A stretch of 64,000 bases of DNA, taken from positions 57,708 through 121,707 of the forward strand of contig CAIRCU010000009.1 of the NCBI GenBank assembly GCA_903877165.1. Direction: 5' to 3'. The DNA is from Methanobacteriota archaeon (GTDB lineage: Archaea; Thermoplasmatota; E2; DHVEG-1). Both the position numbers and the translations under genes were made by a program. How positions within the stretch are numbered: the first letter of the stretch is position 1; each line of letters starts with the position of its first letter. Shown here piece by piece: positions 43,401 to 51,089 of the stretch. A model generated the notes under the pieces. It did not search any database. It was not told where the DNA came from and saw only the letters and a program-made list of their open reading frames with translations.

Positions 43401-44042
43401 GAATACACCCCGACCATCTCGCTTTCCTTCAACCAGCCGGTCGTAATCATCGCCGCGACCTTCGGAGACGAAAGCGTAAAAGACGACCTGGTGAAGATAG
43501 ATGAACAGCATTATTATTACACGCCACCTGCGTACCTGTCGAATGGGACGTATCCTCTAACGGTCGATGCCCAGGCACTCCATGGAACCGGGTTCCTGTC
43601 TGCTGAGGCCATCTACATCTTCCTCTCGTACGGTGCCGCACCACAGAAAAGCTTCCTTGAAAAGAACGGGCTCATGCTCCTGCTTGGATCCCTTCTCGGC
43701 GGTGTCGCGATACTCCTCCTCCTTCTACGTTGGAAAGGCGTGACTCTCGACGGGTCAGTATACATCAACACTCGCAGGATAGCACCGTTTTTCAAGACCG
43801 TGGTCGTCGGCCCGATCTCCGTTCGAATCGATGACGACCGCTTCCAGAAGGCCGAGTTCTACGTGGACGGCGCCTTGAAAGAGACTGCGACGTCATTTCC
43901 CTATACCTGGCAGTGGCAGGAGAAAGCGTTCTTCAAACACACGCTAGAAACCAAGGTGTTCGACAGCGAAGGGAACAGCATCTCATCAGGCCCGGTCGAC
44001 ATCTATTTCTTTAACCCGTATAACGGTCGCCCTAAAGAGTGA
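40404..44042 (+). CDS. surface protein: right-handed beta-helix (NosD-like) repeats, PKD domain, C-terminal TM
   Basis: Signal-like N-terminus, YTTIQAALDNASDGYRIFVYNGTY, many N-T-I rungs, PKD GGPYRALTNEELIFNASTSFDLDGNITTYHWSFGDG, TM LLLGSLLGGVAILLLLLRW. Confidence 0.88.
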   Translation: MTKKFRVAVLSLILCTPCTVLLLTTPLRAAPITLYVGRGEVYTTIQAALDNASDGYRIFVYNGTYHEHLTINKRIDLFGEDRSITIINGSNLGTVVAITSTNVNLSHFTITHGGTNSTDSLVDIQASHCIITDNSLQYGYTGAYLNHSGTHLIYDNTIAHLQGDGIRLNDSNSNQNISYNTITLCRNGILSYYSDANRYYHNTLTANTHNGLFLNDSLTYNTIRYNNCSTNNHSGIYLNDFTNYTTILDNTMSTNHDTGLALENCSQATIATNIITKNANYGAKIIGSHNTLEQNTIAQNGKDGIYLSADDNNTIQNNTITANHNAGLRLYNSTADWITANIIADNVQFGAYLDFFTIQNLVYNNAFHGNTINAQDKSLGQNRWNITTIAGTNIIGGGNISGNYYDTYDQTSEGATDANGDGIADNPYTIYADNKDHGCLLDTIPPTIGTIQLSPTTQTLGGYTAITVQVTDNTQVNAVVLNVKGPSLKYTIPITHNKTGTTYTCNRQYLTVGNYTCNITATDPRNTRTTANRTFSIAPGTPPTLKDTSPKNASPSTFFTFTTNVTSTSASATDLLVNVVWIHASRQGNLSLSHATGNTFTGSILLDHSTHNLTYHFYARDKWGNALLTTTTTVRVIDKQKPRIIVTRYGQSYAELPGSYTFKAVITDDSTLHNATIEYWSLDQSHRKVLMDPNGTNTYEKIITPQETTDRIYCIINATDESGNYNNTKAPTAKPGGPYRALTNEELIFNASTSFDLDGNITTYHWSFGDGTIGTGAVAQHTYDAEGTYTLTLTVTDNEGRNGTNTTTVVVGSFSVHYIPLQRLAALNTQYHLDLTALFYCYDINGDGQIDSFFDPNSVLVAVHPTSVNLSGAICFLISTANDTIPEFLWNTTNDTILSITSTSGTILHTNVDETAQKATITIQVEKTGWVYLDTTDAYPIATLTVSTGTRNLSASLIWRENGRINILDDPSTEYNLTFTDIYPPLQVTFSPNDGGLINEYTPTISLSFNQPVVIIAATFGDESVKDDLVKIDEQHYYYTPPAYLSNGTYPLTVDAQALHGTGFLSAEAIYIFLSYGAAPQKSFLEKNGLMLLLGSLLGGVAILLLLLRWKGVTLDGSVYINTRRIAPFFKTVVVGPISVRIDDDRFQKAEFYVDGALKETATSFPYTWQWQEKAFFKHTLETKVFDSEGNSISSGPVDIYFFNPYNGRPKE

Positions 44043-44046
44043 TGTG

Positions 44047-44928
44047 CTACGCGCTCGAAGGCGTCTCCTGGGTGTTCGCAGTGATCAGACTCATGCCTTC
44101 CTCGGTGAGTTCGATTTCGTTATACGAGACGTAGTGAAGCAGCTCGGAGCGTACCAGGTTGGAGACTAAGGATTCGAACTCGTTTTTTGAGATGTGCAAT
44201 AGGACGACTGCTGTCTCAGCATCCATATCCCTCGTGGAGAGCATCTTGAGCAGCTCGAATTCTTTATCAGAGAGGTGCAGCTCGGTGGTCACCGAGGCCG
44301 GCAGTTCTTCTTCCTCGTGGGTGAGGTGGGTGACGTAGCTCTCGATAATAGTGTCCAGGTCGAGACGGTCAAGTTCCTTACCGTCTTTGTCGAAGAGGAC
44401 GCAGGTTTTCTGCAGAGGGTCGAATTTCCATGATCCGACGTTTTTCCACGTGTAGCCAAGGAGGCTGACGTCGCTTTCCGATTTGGTTTTTCGACGGTGC
44501 TGACGATGGAGGTACCGCTGCTCGGTCTGTAGCAGCGAGAGGTCCACGTTGTATCCCCGGAGTTCGCTGGTGACTTCATCGCCGGCTTGCTCCTTGAGTT
44601 CTTTGAGGAAGAACAGCCCGGTTTTTCCTGCGAGATCCATGTAGAGGATGCGGATGATGGCTTCAATGGCTTTACCGATCTTTTCGCGTTCGATTTGGTT
44701 GATGTCGGGGTCGATGCTGATGACGTCGGATCCGCTGACCTCCCGGCCGGTAATGGAGACTCCCTTGAGGAACGGGTAGTTCTGTTCCAGGGTCTTGATG
44801 ATGGCGCCAAGGACGGTGGCGGCGAAGGCCTGCGTGGTGCGTCGGCTTGCGACGGCATAGACTGCTTTGATGACTGTGCCGAGCACCTCGGCATGGGACA
44901 GGCCGTTCTGAGAGGGGTCTGTTGGCAT
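44047..44928 (-). CDS. unknown protein with C-terminal winged-helix-like region, downstream of histidine kinase
   Basis: 293 aa; SDKEFELLKMLSTRDMDAETAVVLLHISKNEFESLVSNLVRSELLHYVSYNEIELTEEGMSLI; 3 nt from kinase gene stop. Confidence 0.65.
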   Translation of the reverse strand: MPTDPSQNGLSHAEVLGTVIKAVYAVASRRTTQAFAATVLGAIIKTLEQNYPFLKGVSITGREVSGSDVISIDPDINQIEREKIGKAIEAIIRILYMDLAGKTGLFFLKELKEQAGDEVTSELRGYNVDLSLLQTEQRYLHRQHRRKTKSESDVSLLGYTWKNVGSWKFDPLQKTCVLFDKDGKELDRLDLDTIIESYVTHLTHEEEELPASVTTELHLSDKEFELLKMLSTRDMDAETAVVLLHISKNEFESLVSNLVRSELLHYVSYNEIELTEEGMSLITANTQETPSSA

Positions 44929-44931
44929 GGT

Positions 44932-47334
44932 TTAACTCGGGGGATGGAAATCGACTTTCATTTTGTAGATGAAGGGGAGTTCGATGCAGAAGGAACTACC
45001 TTTGCCCACCTCGCTTTCCGCCCAGATTCTTCCGTTGTGTTTCTTCACAATTTCTTTTGAGATGAAGAGGCCAAGGCCGGTGCCTTCGTTGTTGCGGTCC
45101 TCGCCGGTGTAGGCTTGGTAGAATTTGATGAAGATTTTTTTGATTTCTTCTTTGGAGATACCGATGCCTGTGTCCACGACGGTGATGAGGATGTGTGTGT
45201 CTTGTTTTTTCGCATGGACGGAGATGGATCCGGTGTCCGTGAATTTCAGGGCGTTGCCGATGAGGTTCTTGAAGACCTGTGAAAGTCGGTTTTTATCGCC
45301 AAGGATGTGCGGGAGGTCGGGGGGTACGGTGAGGTTGAACCTGAGGTTTTTGGTCATGATCGCCGGGCGCATGTCCTCACCGACTTCGTTGAGCAGCTCG
45401 ACCATGTCGAGTTTTTCCATGTCGAAGCGCATGGTGTCGCTGTCGAGACGGGCAACGTCGAGGATGTCGTTGACGAGTTTGAGGAGGCGTTCCGCATTGC
45501 GCAGACTGATCTTCGCCCAATTCTTGATTTTGTCGTTGACCTCTGGGTCGTGGAGGATGAGGTCGAGGTAGCCTTTGATGGGGGTGACGGGTGAACGCAG
45601 TTCGTGTGCTGCGATGTTCATGAACTCGGTTTTGAGTCGTTCGTTTTTTTTCAGTTCTGCTTCGATTTCGCGGCGTTGTACGATGTCACGGACGGTGCAG
45701 ACGACGCCGATGAACTCGTTCTCTTTCATCAGCGGGGCCATGTTGACTTCGATGGGGATGATGGTCTCGTTGGCGGCGACGAGGTCGAGTTCGATGTTCT
45801 CGATTTTTTCGTTTTTCTTGCGGACATCGAGGAAAATCTGCTGGAGGAAGTAGATGGAGTCTTCGAGGAGGTAGCTGCGCAGCGGGGTGGCGAGGATTTG
45901 GGCTTTGCGTCGACCCAGGAGCTTTTCGAAGGCTGGGTTGACGTAGGAGAGCCTGCCGAGGGCGTCGGTAGTGAAGACGCCGTCCGCGGAGGTCTCCGCG
46001 AGGACGCGGTAGCGTTCCTCGGATTTCACGAGTTCGTCCCAGACCCTCTTGCGTTCGGTGACGTCTTCCATATTGCCGACAAGAGCGCGCGGTTGGTGAC
46101 GACTGTCAAAAAGGGTCATGCTGGTGTTGCTGACCCAGCGGTATTCCGTGTCCTTGCAGCGGAAGCGGAATTCGAAATGCCGGGGTTTCTCGTTTTCTTT
46201 GCAGTAGGTGGATAATGATTTGATTTTTTCGAGAGTCGAGGTGCGGTCGTCAGGGTGGATCCGGTCGATAATCTCCGTCCTGGTGAAGGCCATCAGGTCG
46301 TCAGGGTGGTAGCCGAGGTTCTTCTGGACTGAAGGGCTGACGTATTCGAAGGCGTGCGTCCTTAGGTTTATTTTGTAGATGGTGCTGAGGGAGTGTTCGA
46401 GAACGAACTGGAACCGTCCTTGGTTTTCGCGGAGGTCATGTATCGCGGTCTTGTAGGCTGTGATGTCAGTGCAGGTAATCATGAGGAAGGGCGTGGCGCC
46501 TGTGGTGTGGTCGAGGCGGTTGACGCCGAACAGGACATGGGTGGTTGCTTTCCTTTTTCTCCGGACGGTCGCTTCCCCGCACCAGGTCCCAGATGCAAGC
46601 ACGCTTTGGAGGATCTCGGTGAGTGATTGTTTTGTTTTCAGCACGGCGGTAATCGGCGTTGCCGTCAGGTCTGCATCGTCCTCGTAGCCGCAGAGGCGCA
46701 GGAACGCGGTGTTGGGGCGGAAGATGTTTCCGTCGAGATCCGTAAGAGCCATCGCGCTGGGCGAGGCTGCGAAGAGAGCGTCGTTCTGGGGCGTCCGCAG
46801 TTGGTTGGTGGGATGGGCTAGTTGCTTGGTATCGTCTTGGCAGAGGACGACGAATCCTTGAAACCCAGCATCGCCATTGATTCTCAGGACGGAAAGATTC
46901 AGGGTTTTGGATACGGCTTTGCTAGGTTGAATCGTGACACGGTAGCGAGCCGAGGATTCCTGTTGTGTTACGATGCTGTTCCCAATGGCTTTCTGCTGGG
47001 GTGCGAGGAGGTTTGCGAACGGCGCGAGGAACAAGTCGGTTCGATTGGTCTGCAGGAGTTTTTGGGCGGCGGCGTTCCATGAGACGATCCGGCCGTGGGC
47101 GTCAAGCAGCAACGTGGCGGTCGGGGAGTTGTCGAACAGGATCTGCAGGATCTGCTGCTCCTCTTTTCCATGGAACATCCCCAGGATTGGTGGGTTGTGG
47201 TCCGTGGTTTCGACAGGAGCCGGTTCTTCAGGGGCGCAGATTGGAGCCACGGTGACCTTTTCCTGCGAGCGGGCGAGCCTCCCTGCTCGCTCCTCTTCCT
47301 GGAGTTCTTGGACGATGGCTGGAACCTTTCTCAC
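44932..47334 (-). CDS. multi-PAS sensor histidine kinase
   Basis: Four PAS-like segments; HisKA NIAAHELRSPVTPIKGYLDLIL; HATPase NLIGNALKFTD, DTGIGISKEEI, GTGLGLFISKEIV. Confidence 0.93.
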   Translation of the reverse strand: MRKVPAIVQELQEEERAGRLARSQEKVTVAPICAPEEPAPVETTDHNPPILGMFHGKEEQQILQILFDNSPTATLLLDAHGRIVSWNAAAQKLLQTNRTDLFLAPFANLLAPQQKAIGNSIVTQQESSARYRVTIQPSKAVSKTLNLSVLRINGDAGFQGFVVLCQDDTKQLAHPTNQLRTPQNDALFAASPSAMALTDLDGNIFRPNTAFLRLCGYEDDADLTATPITAVLKTKQSLTEILQSVLASGTWCGEATVRRKRKATTHVLFGVNRLDHTTGATPFLMITCTDITAYKTAIHDLRENQGRFQFVLEHSLSTIYKINLRTHAFEYVSPSVQKNLGYHPDDLMAFTRTEIIDRIHPDDRTSTLEKIKSLSTYCKENEKPRHFEFRFRCKDTEYRWVSNTSMTLFDSRHQPRALVGNMEDVTERKRVWDELVKSEERYRVLAETSADGVFTTDALGRLSYVNPAFEKLLGRRKAQILATPLRSYLLEDSIYFLQQIFLDVRKKNEKIENIELDLVAANETIIPIEVNMAPLMKENEFIGVVCTVRDIVQRREIEAELKKNERLKTEFMNIAAHELRSPVTPIKGYLDLILHDPEVNDKIKNWAKISLRNAERLLKLVNDILDVARLDSDTMRFDMEKLDMVELLNEVGEDMRPAIMTKNLRFNLTVPPDLPHILGDKNRLSQVFKNLIGNALKFTDTGSISVHAKKQDTHILITVVDTGIGISKEEIKKIFIKFYQAYTGEDRNNEGTGLGLFISKEIVKKHNGRIWAESEVGKGSSFCIELPFIYKMKVDFHPPS

Positions 47335-47433
47335 TGGCTCTCACGCTCCGATGAAGACGTTTGGAATCCCATCCGACGTTTGAAGGGTGGTCCTGCGGCA
47401 TCCCGGGGGCAGGACATCGGGATGATATTTCAT

Positions 47434-47796
47434 TTACCCTTTTAATATCTTGTCAACCCGCTGCAGGAGCGTCTCCTTGTCAAAGGGCTTCATGATGTAG
47501 TCCGCGAGCCCCTCATCGAGCAGGACCTGCTTGCGTTTCTCAGAAATCTCAAGGACGCTCATGAAGGCGACCTTCACAGCCTGATTCTTCTTCTTGATCC
47601 GGTTGAATACATCCCAGCCGCTCATCCCGGGCATCATGATGTCAAGAAGAACGAGGTCAACGTGCTCCTTCTCCAGCTTCCGTAGCGCGTCTTCACCACT
47701 GTATGAGGGAACGACTGTGTACCCGCCGAGCTCCAGGACCGTCCGTGTCAAATCCACGATATCAGGTTCATTGTCAACAACCATGATCTTCTTCAT
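47434..47796 (-). CDS. stand-alone response-regulator receiver protein
   Basis: MKKIMVVDNEPDIVDLTRTVLELGGY, LVLLDIMMPGMSGWDV, YIMKPFDKETL; ATG at 47796 (listed ORF overextended). Confidence 0.92.
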   Translation of the reverse strand: MKKIMVVDNEPDIVDLTRTVLELGGYTVVPSYSGEDALRKLEKEHVDLVLLDIMMPGMSGWDVFNRIKKKNQAVKVAFMSVLEISEKRKQVLLDEGLADYIMKPFDKETLLQRVDKILKG

Positions 47797-47922
47797 GCAT
47801 CGCATCTCCTCATGTTTGTAAGGCCCCGTGAGGTATAAGAAATTATCGTTCTCGAGGGGAATTTGTAGAAAAGAAAAAGTATAAATGCGTGCATTCGATA
47901 TAATTTGTGCCGGGATGGGATC

Positions 47923-48375
47923 ATGGCACATACACCAATCCTTTTCTCACTAGCGATTGAGAAAGATGCGGAAACCAATGCGTTACTCCTACAAGTGCTG
48001 TTTCCTCATGGTGCGCCGAATGTCACGCTAACGAAGACCGCTGTCGCCTGGTATCCCACCGCTGAAGAACTCGATTTTCTCAACGAGGCGTACGCCATGA
48101 TTGCACCGACCCTGCCGGTTGTCCCGACGCCGAATGTCAAACCGGAGCATCATCTGACGGGTGAAAAGGACCCGTCGATTCGCGACTCGGCAACCGAAGA
48201 GGAGATTCATGCGGCCGCTACGAAGAAAACCATGGCGGAGCAGGAGCAGGTGTTCGTCCAAGTCGACGACAAACTCATTGACGAGGCGCTCAAACGCAGG
48301 AAGAGCGAAGGTCCAGTCAAGGTCGATGAGGACTCCATAGTCGAGCGAATCACGAAAAGAAAGAAATCAGCGTAG
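47923..48375 (+). CDS. unknown soluble protein
   Basis: Start MAHTPILFSLAIEKDAETNALLLQVLFPHGAPN; charged C-terminus. Confidence 0.55.
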   Translation: MAHTPILFSLAIEKDAETNALLLQVLFPHGAPNVTLTKTAVAWYPTAEELDFLNEAYAMIAPTLPVVPTPNVKPEHHLTGEKDPSIRDSATEEEIHAAATKKTMAEQEQVFVQVDDKLIDEALKRRKSEGPVKVDEDSIVERITKRKKSA

Positions 48376-49170
48376 CCGGTCTTCCGGCATCCTGTTTTCG
48401 AGTTTATAGCGCTTGCACAGCGTGTCGATACGAGTTGCCAAGCTGCTGAGGTATTTTTGATCTGGTGAGATCGCGCTCTCGTACCATCTCTGATACCGGG
48501 AAACGAGGTGGGGGTATCTGTCGCGGAGAATCTCGATGAATCGGTCACGCTGCTCCCCCTTCAACTCTAGGTGTTTATACAAGAGGTATGAGGCATGGGC
48601 ATCGGCTGCAGATGCGACCGTGGCCTTAAGATCCGGTTCGGCGAGCAACGGGAGCACGGGGAGTACCGCGATACCTGCTGTCACTCCAGCGTCTCGCAGG
48701 TGCCGTACGAGAACCAGTCGCTCCTGCGGTGAAACCACGGACGGCTCAAAGACCCTTGCCAGCGTCTCATCAACCGACAACACACTGACCGTTACCGCAC
48801 AGTCAAAGGAAGCGATGAGCGGGAGATCGCGCAGTACGAGCGGGGATTTCGTGAGGATATGACAGGGGAAGCCGTGGTCTCGTAGCGTCGACAGGACCGC
48901 CCGTGAAAGACCAGTGCGTTCTTCCACGGGTTGATACGGGTCATGGACGGACCCGAGGATCACGCGTCCTTGAGGCACATGCTGAAGCTCCCGGGCAAGC
49001 ACCTCCGCGATGTTGAGTTTGACGTCCACCGTCTCGAGCGCGGAATCACAATAGAGGCATCCGAAAGCACAGTTCTGGTACGGATCCACGGTGTACGTCC
49101 CATGGAAAAGCGCATCCGGTCGGGTAATCACTTTCAGGGCATTTTCGCAGGCGACGTCCCGGTACCGCAT
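48367..49170 (-). CDS. SPL-type (spore photoproduct lyase-like) radical SAM protein
   Basis: YQNCAFGCLYCDS CxxxCxxC motif; VILGSVHDPYQPVE, ILTKSPLVLRD; start ATG at 49170. Confidence 0.85.
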   Translation of the reverse strand: MRYRDVACENALKVITRPDALFHGTYTVDPYQNCAFGCLYCDSALETVDVKLNIAEVLARELQHVPQGRVILGSVHDPYQPVEERTGLSRAVLSTLRDHGFPCHILTKSPLVLRDLPLIASFDCAVTVSVLSVDETLARVFEPSVVSPQERLVLVRHLRDAGVTAGIAVLPVLPLLAEPDLKATVASAADAHASYLLYKHLELKGEQRDRFIEILRDRYPHLVSRYQRWYESAISPDQKYLSSLATRIDTLCKRYKLENRMPEDRLR

Positions 49171-49171
49171 C

Positions 49172-50896
49172 TCACATTTCCTTGGGGGCGGCGATCCCCA
49201 GAATCGCGAGCGCGTTCGCAAGCACGATGCGCGCAGCATCCACCAGGGAGAGACGTGAGGCGCGAAGGACGTGGTTGGACTCTGAGAGCACGGGACAGTC
49301 CCGGTAGAACTGGTTGAATGCAGCCGCGGTTTCGTATACATAGTTGGCGATGAGGTTCGGCCGGCGGTTCTGACAGGCTTCGTCAATCACTACGGGGAAC
49401 CGCGTTAACTGTTCCACCAACAACATTTCGGAGGGATGCGTCAACAGCGATGCATCGAAGCTGTGACGAGTGACGGATGCTTTTGCAAGGATGCTACAGG
49501 CACGGGCATGCGCATACTGGATGAAGGGGACGGCGTTGCCCTCGAAGTTCAGGGCCTCTTCCCATTTGAAGACGATGTCTTTTTCCGGCTGGACTTTGAT
49601 GATGTTATAGCGGAGTGCACCGATGCCGACCTGTTCTGCGATCGTCCTCATTTGCTGGTCGGAAAGCTCCTCGCTACGGCGCTGCTTGACTTCCTCGTAG
49701 GCACGGGCGATGCATTCTTCGATGAGGTCGTCGAGATAGACGACCCGGCCACGCCTAGTGGACATCTTCCCGCCGGGGAGAGAGACAAAGGAATAGAAGA
49801 TGGCTTGCGGCACCGGCTGAGTCTTGAGGAGTGTGAGTGCAATCTCTACTTGGCGAGACTCCAGCTTGTGATCCTCGCCGAGGACATTGACCAGGGCGCT
49901 GGCCTGCGTCGCTTTCCATTGATGATACGCGACGTCCCGAGTGGCATACAAGGTAGTGCCGTCCTTGCGTAGGAAAAAGAATTTCATGTTGCGTCCGTGG
50001 ATGCCGAAGGACTCCACATCGAGGTAGAATGCGCCATCCTCTTCGTGGCAATACGGCGTCTGCTTCAACTTCCGGATGACCGCATCGACGCTGCCGTCAA
50101 GCACGAAACGGGATTCAGGGACGTATGCATCCACGCCGATATTGATACGCTGCAGGCTTGTTTGTATGCCGGCGAGGACCGGGGCGTACGCGTTGTGGAC
50201 CATGGTCAGCGAGGCAGGGTCACCGTGCTCTAGGCCTTGGATGATTGTGTTGATCTCCTCGGCGACTGACGGGTTTTGCTCCATGAGCTCGTTCGCCCGT
50301 TGATAATAGCCGACGAGCCGATGATCATCCTTGTCGGTCTCGGGAGCAGGGATTGTGCTTGGGTCCAGATGCTTAAGACCCCAGGCGAGGATTGCGACCT
50401 GCTTGCCCATGTCGTCAAGATAGAATTGTGACGAAACGTGATATCCCGCGGCCTTGAACAGGCGGACCAGGGTGTCGCCGATAATCGGGTTACGGGCGCG
50501 GCCCACATGAAGCGGACCGTTCGGATTCGCGGAGGTATGCTCGATGATCACGTGTTCTTTGTGTGCCTCAAGCCATCCGTACGTGTCCTTCCGCTTGAGG
50601 ATCAGGTGGAGTGTGGCATCGGTGAGGCGCGTGGGGTTCAGGTAGAAGTTGACGTATCCTCCCTTGGCCTCCACCCGATCGACCCAGCCTCCTGGCCGCA
50701 GGGTGGCTGCAATGGTCGCGGCGATAGCCTGTGGTGCTTTCTTCATGACCGGTGCCAATGTAAAACATGGAAAAGCATACTGACCCATCCCTGGAGGAGG
50801 GGTCTCCAAGTGGACGTCCCCTGGATACTGCAAGGAAGCCAGGGCGTCCGTCAGCATCTGGGTGATTTCCTGTTTGCATTCCTCTAGTGGATACAT
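49172..50896 (-). CDS. argS: arginyl-tRNA synthetase
   Basis: HTSANPNGPLHVGRARNPIIGDTLVRLF (HIGH region), DALRA-type anticodon-binding C-terminus. Confidence 0.96.
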   Translation of the reverse strand: MYPLEECKQEITQMLTDALASLQYPGDVHLETPPPGMGQYAFPCFTLAPVMKKAPQAIAATIAATLRPGGWVDRVEAKGGYVNFYLNPTRLTDATLHLILKRKDTYGWLEAHKEHVIIEHTSANPNGPLHVGRARNPIIGDTLVRLFKAAGYHVSSQFYLDDMGKQVAILAWGLKHLDPSTIPAPETDKDDHRLVGYYQRANELMEQNPSVAEEINTIIQGLEHGDPASLTMVHNAYAPVLAGIQTSLQRINIGVDAYVPESRFVLDGSVDAVIRKLKQTPYCHEEDGAFYLDVESFGIHGRNMKFFFLRKDGTTLYATRDVAYHQWKATQASALVNVLGEDHKLESRQVEIALTLLKTQPVPQAIFYSFVSLPGGKMSTRRGRVVYLDDLIEECIARAYEEVKQRRSEELSDQQMRTIAEQVGIGALRYNIIKVQPEKDIVFKWEEALNFEGNAVPFIQYAHARACSILAKASVTRHSFDASLLTHPSEMLLVEQLTRFPVVIDEACQNRRPNLIANYVYETAAAFNQFYRDCPVLSESNHVLRASRLSLVDAARIVLANALAILGIAAPKEM

Positions 50897-51052
50897 ACGA
50901 TTGAAATGGGGGAACCGACCGTGTCTATTTAAAACATTATGCGACGAGGAAATGATGGAGAAAAAACCGCTACGAATACAATTTTCATCATCAGCAACAT
51001 ATTTAAATATCTTCGAGACGTAATATACTTATAGACGAAAGCGACATATTTT

Positions 51053-51072
51053 AATACCATCAGGTATTAAGT
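51053..51072. repeat. perfect inverted repeat TTAATACC-ATCA-GGTATTAA upstream of C25 peptidase gene
   Basis: 8-bp arms, 4-nt spacer, 17 nt before the ATG. Confidence 0.8.
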
Positions 51073-51089
51073 GGCGCAAGGGGATAATC

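Noticed and set aside
40404-44042. Repetitive AAC-ACC-ATC tracts as possible CRISPR or satellite repeats
   Set aside because: Irregular spacing and codon-phased; they are beta-helix rung repeats at protein level.
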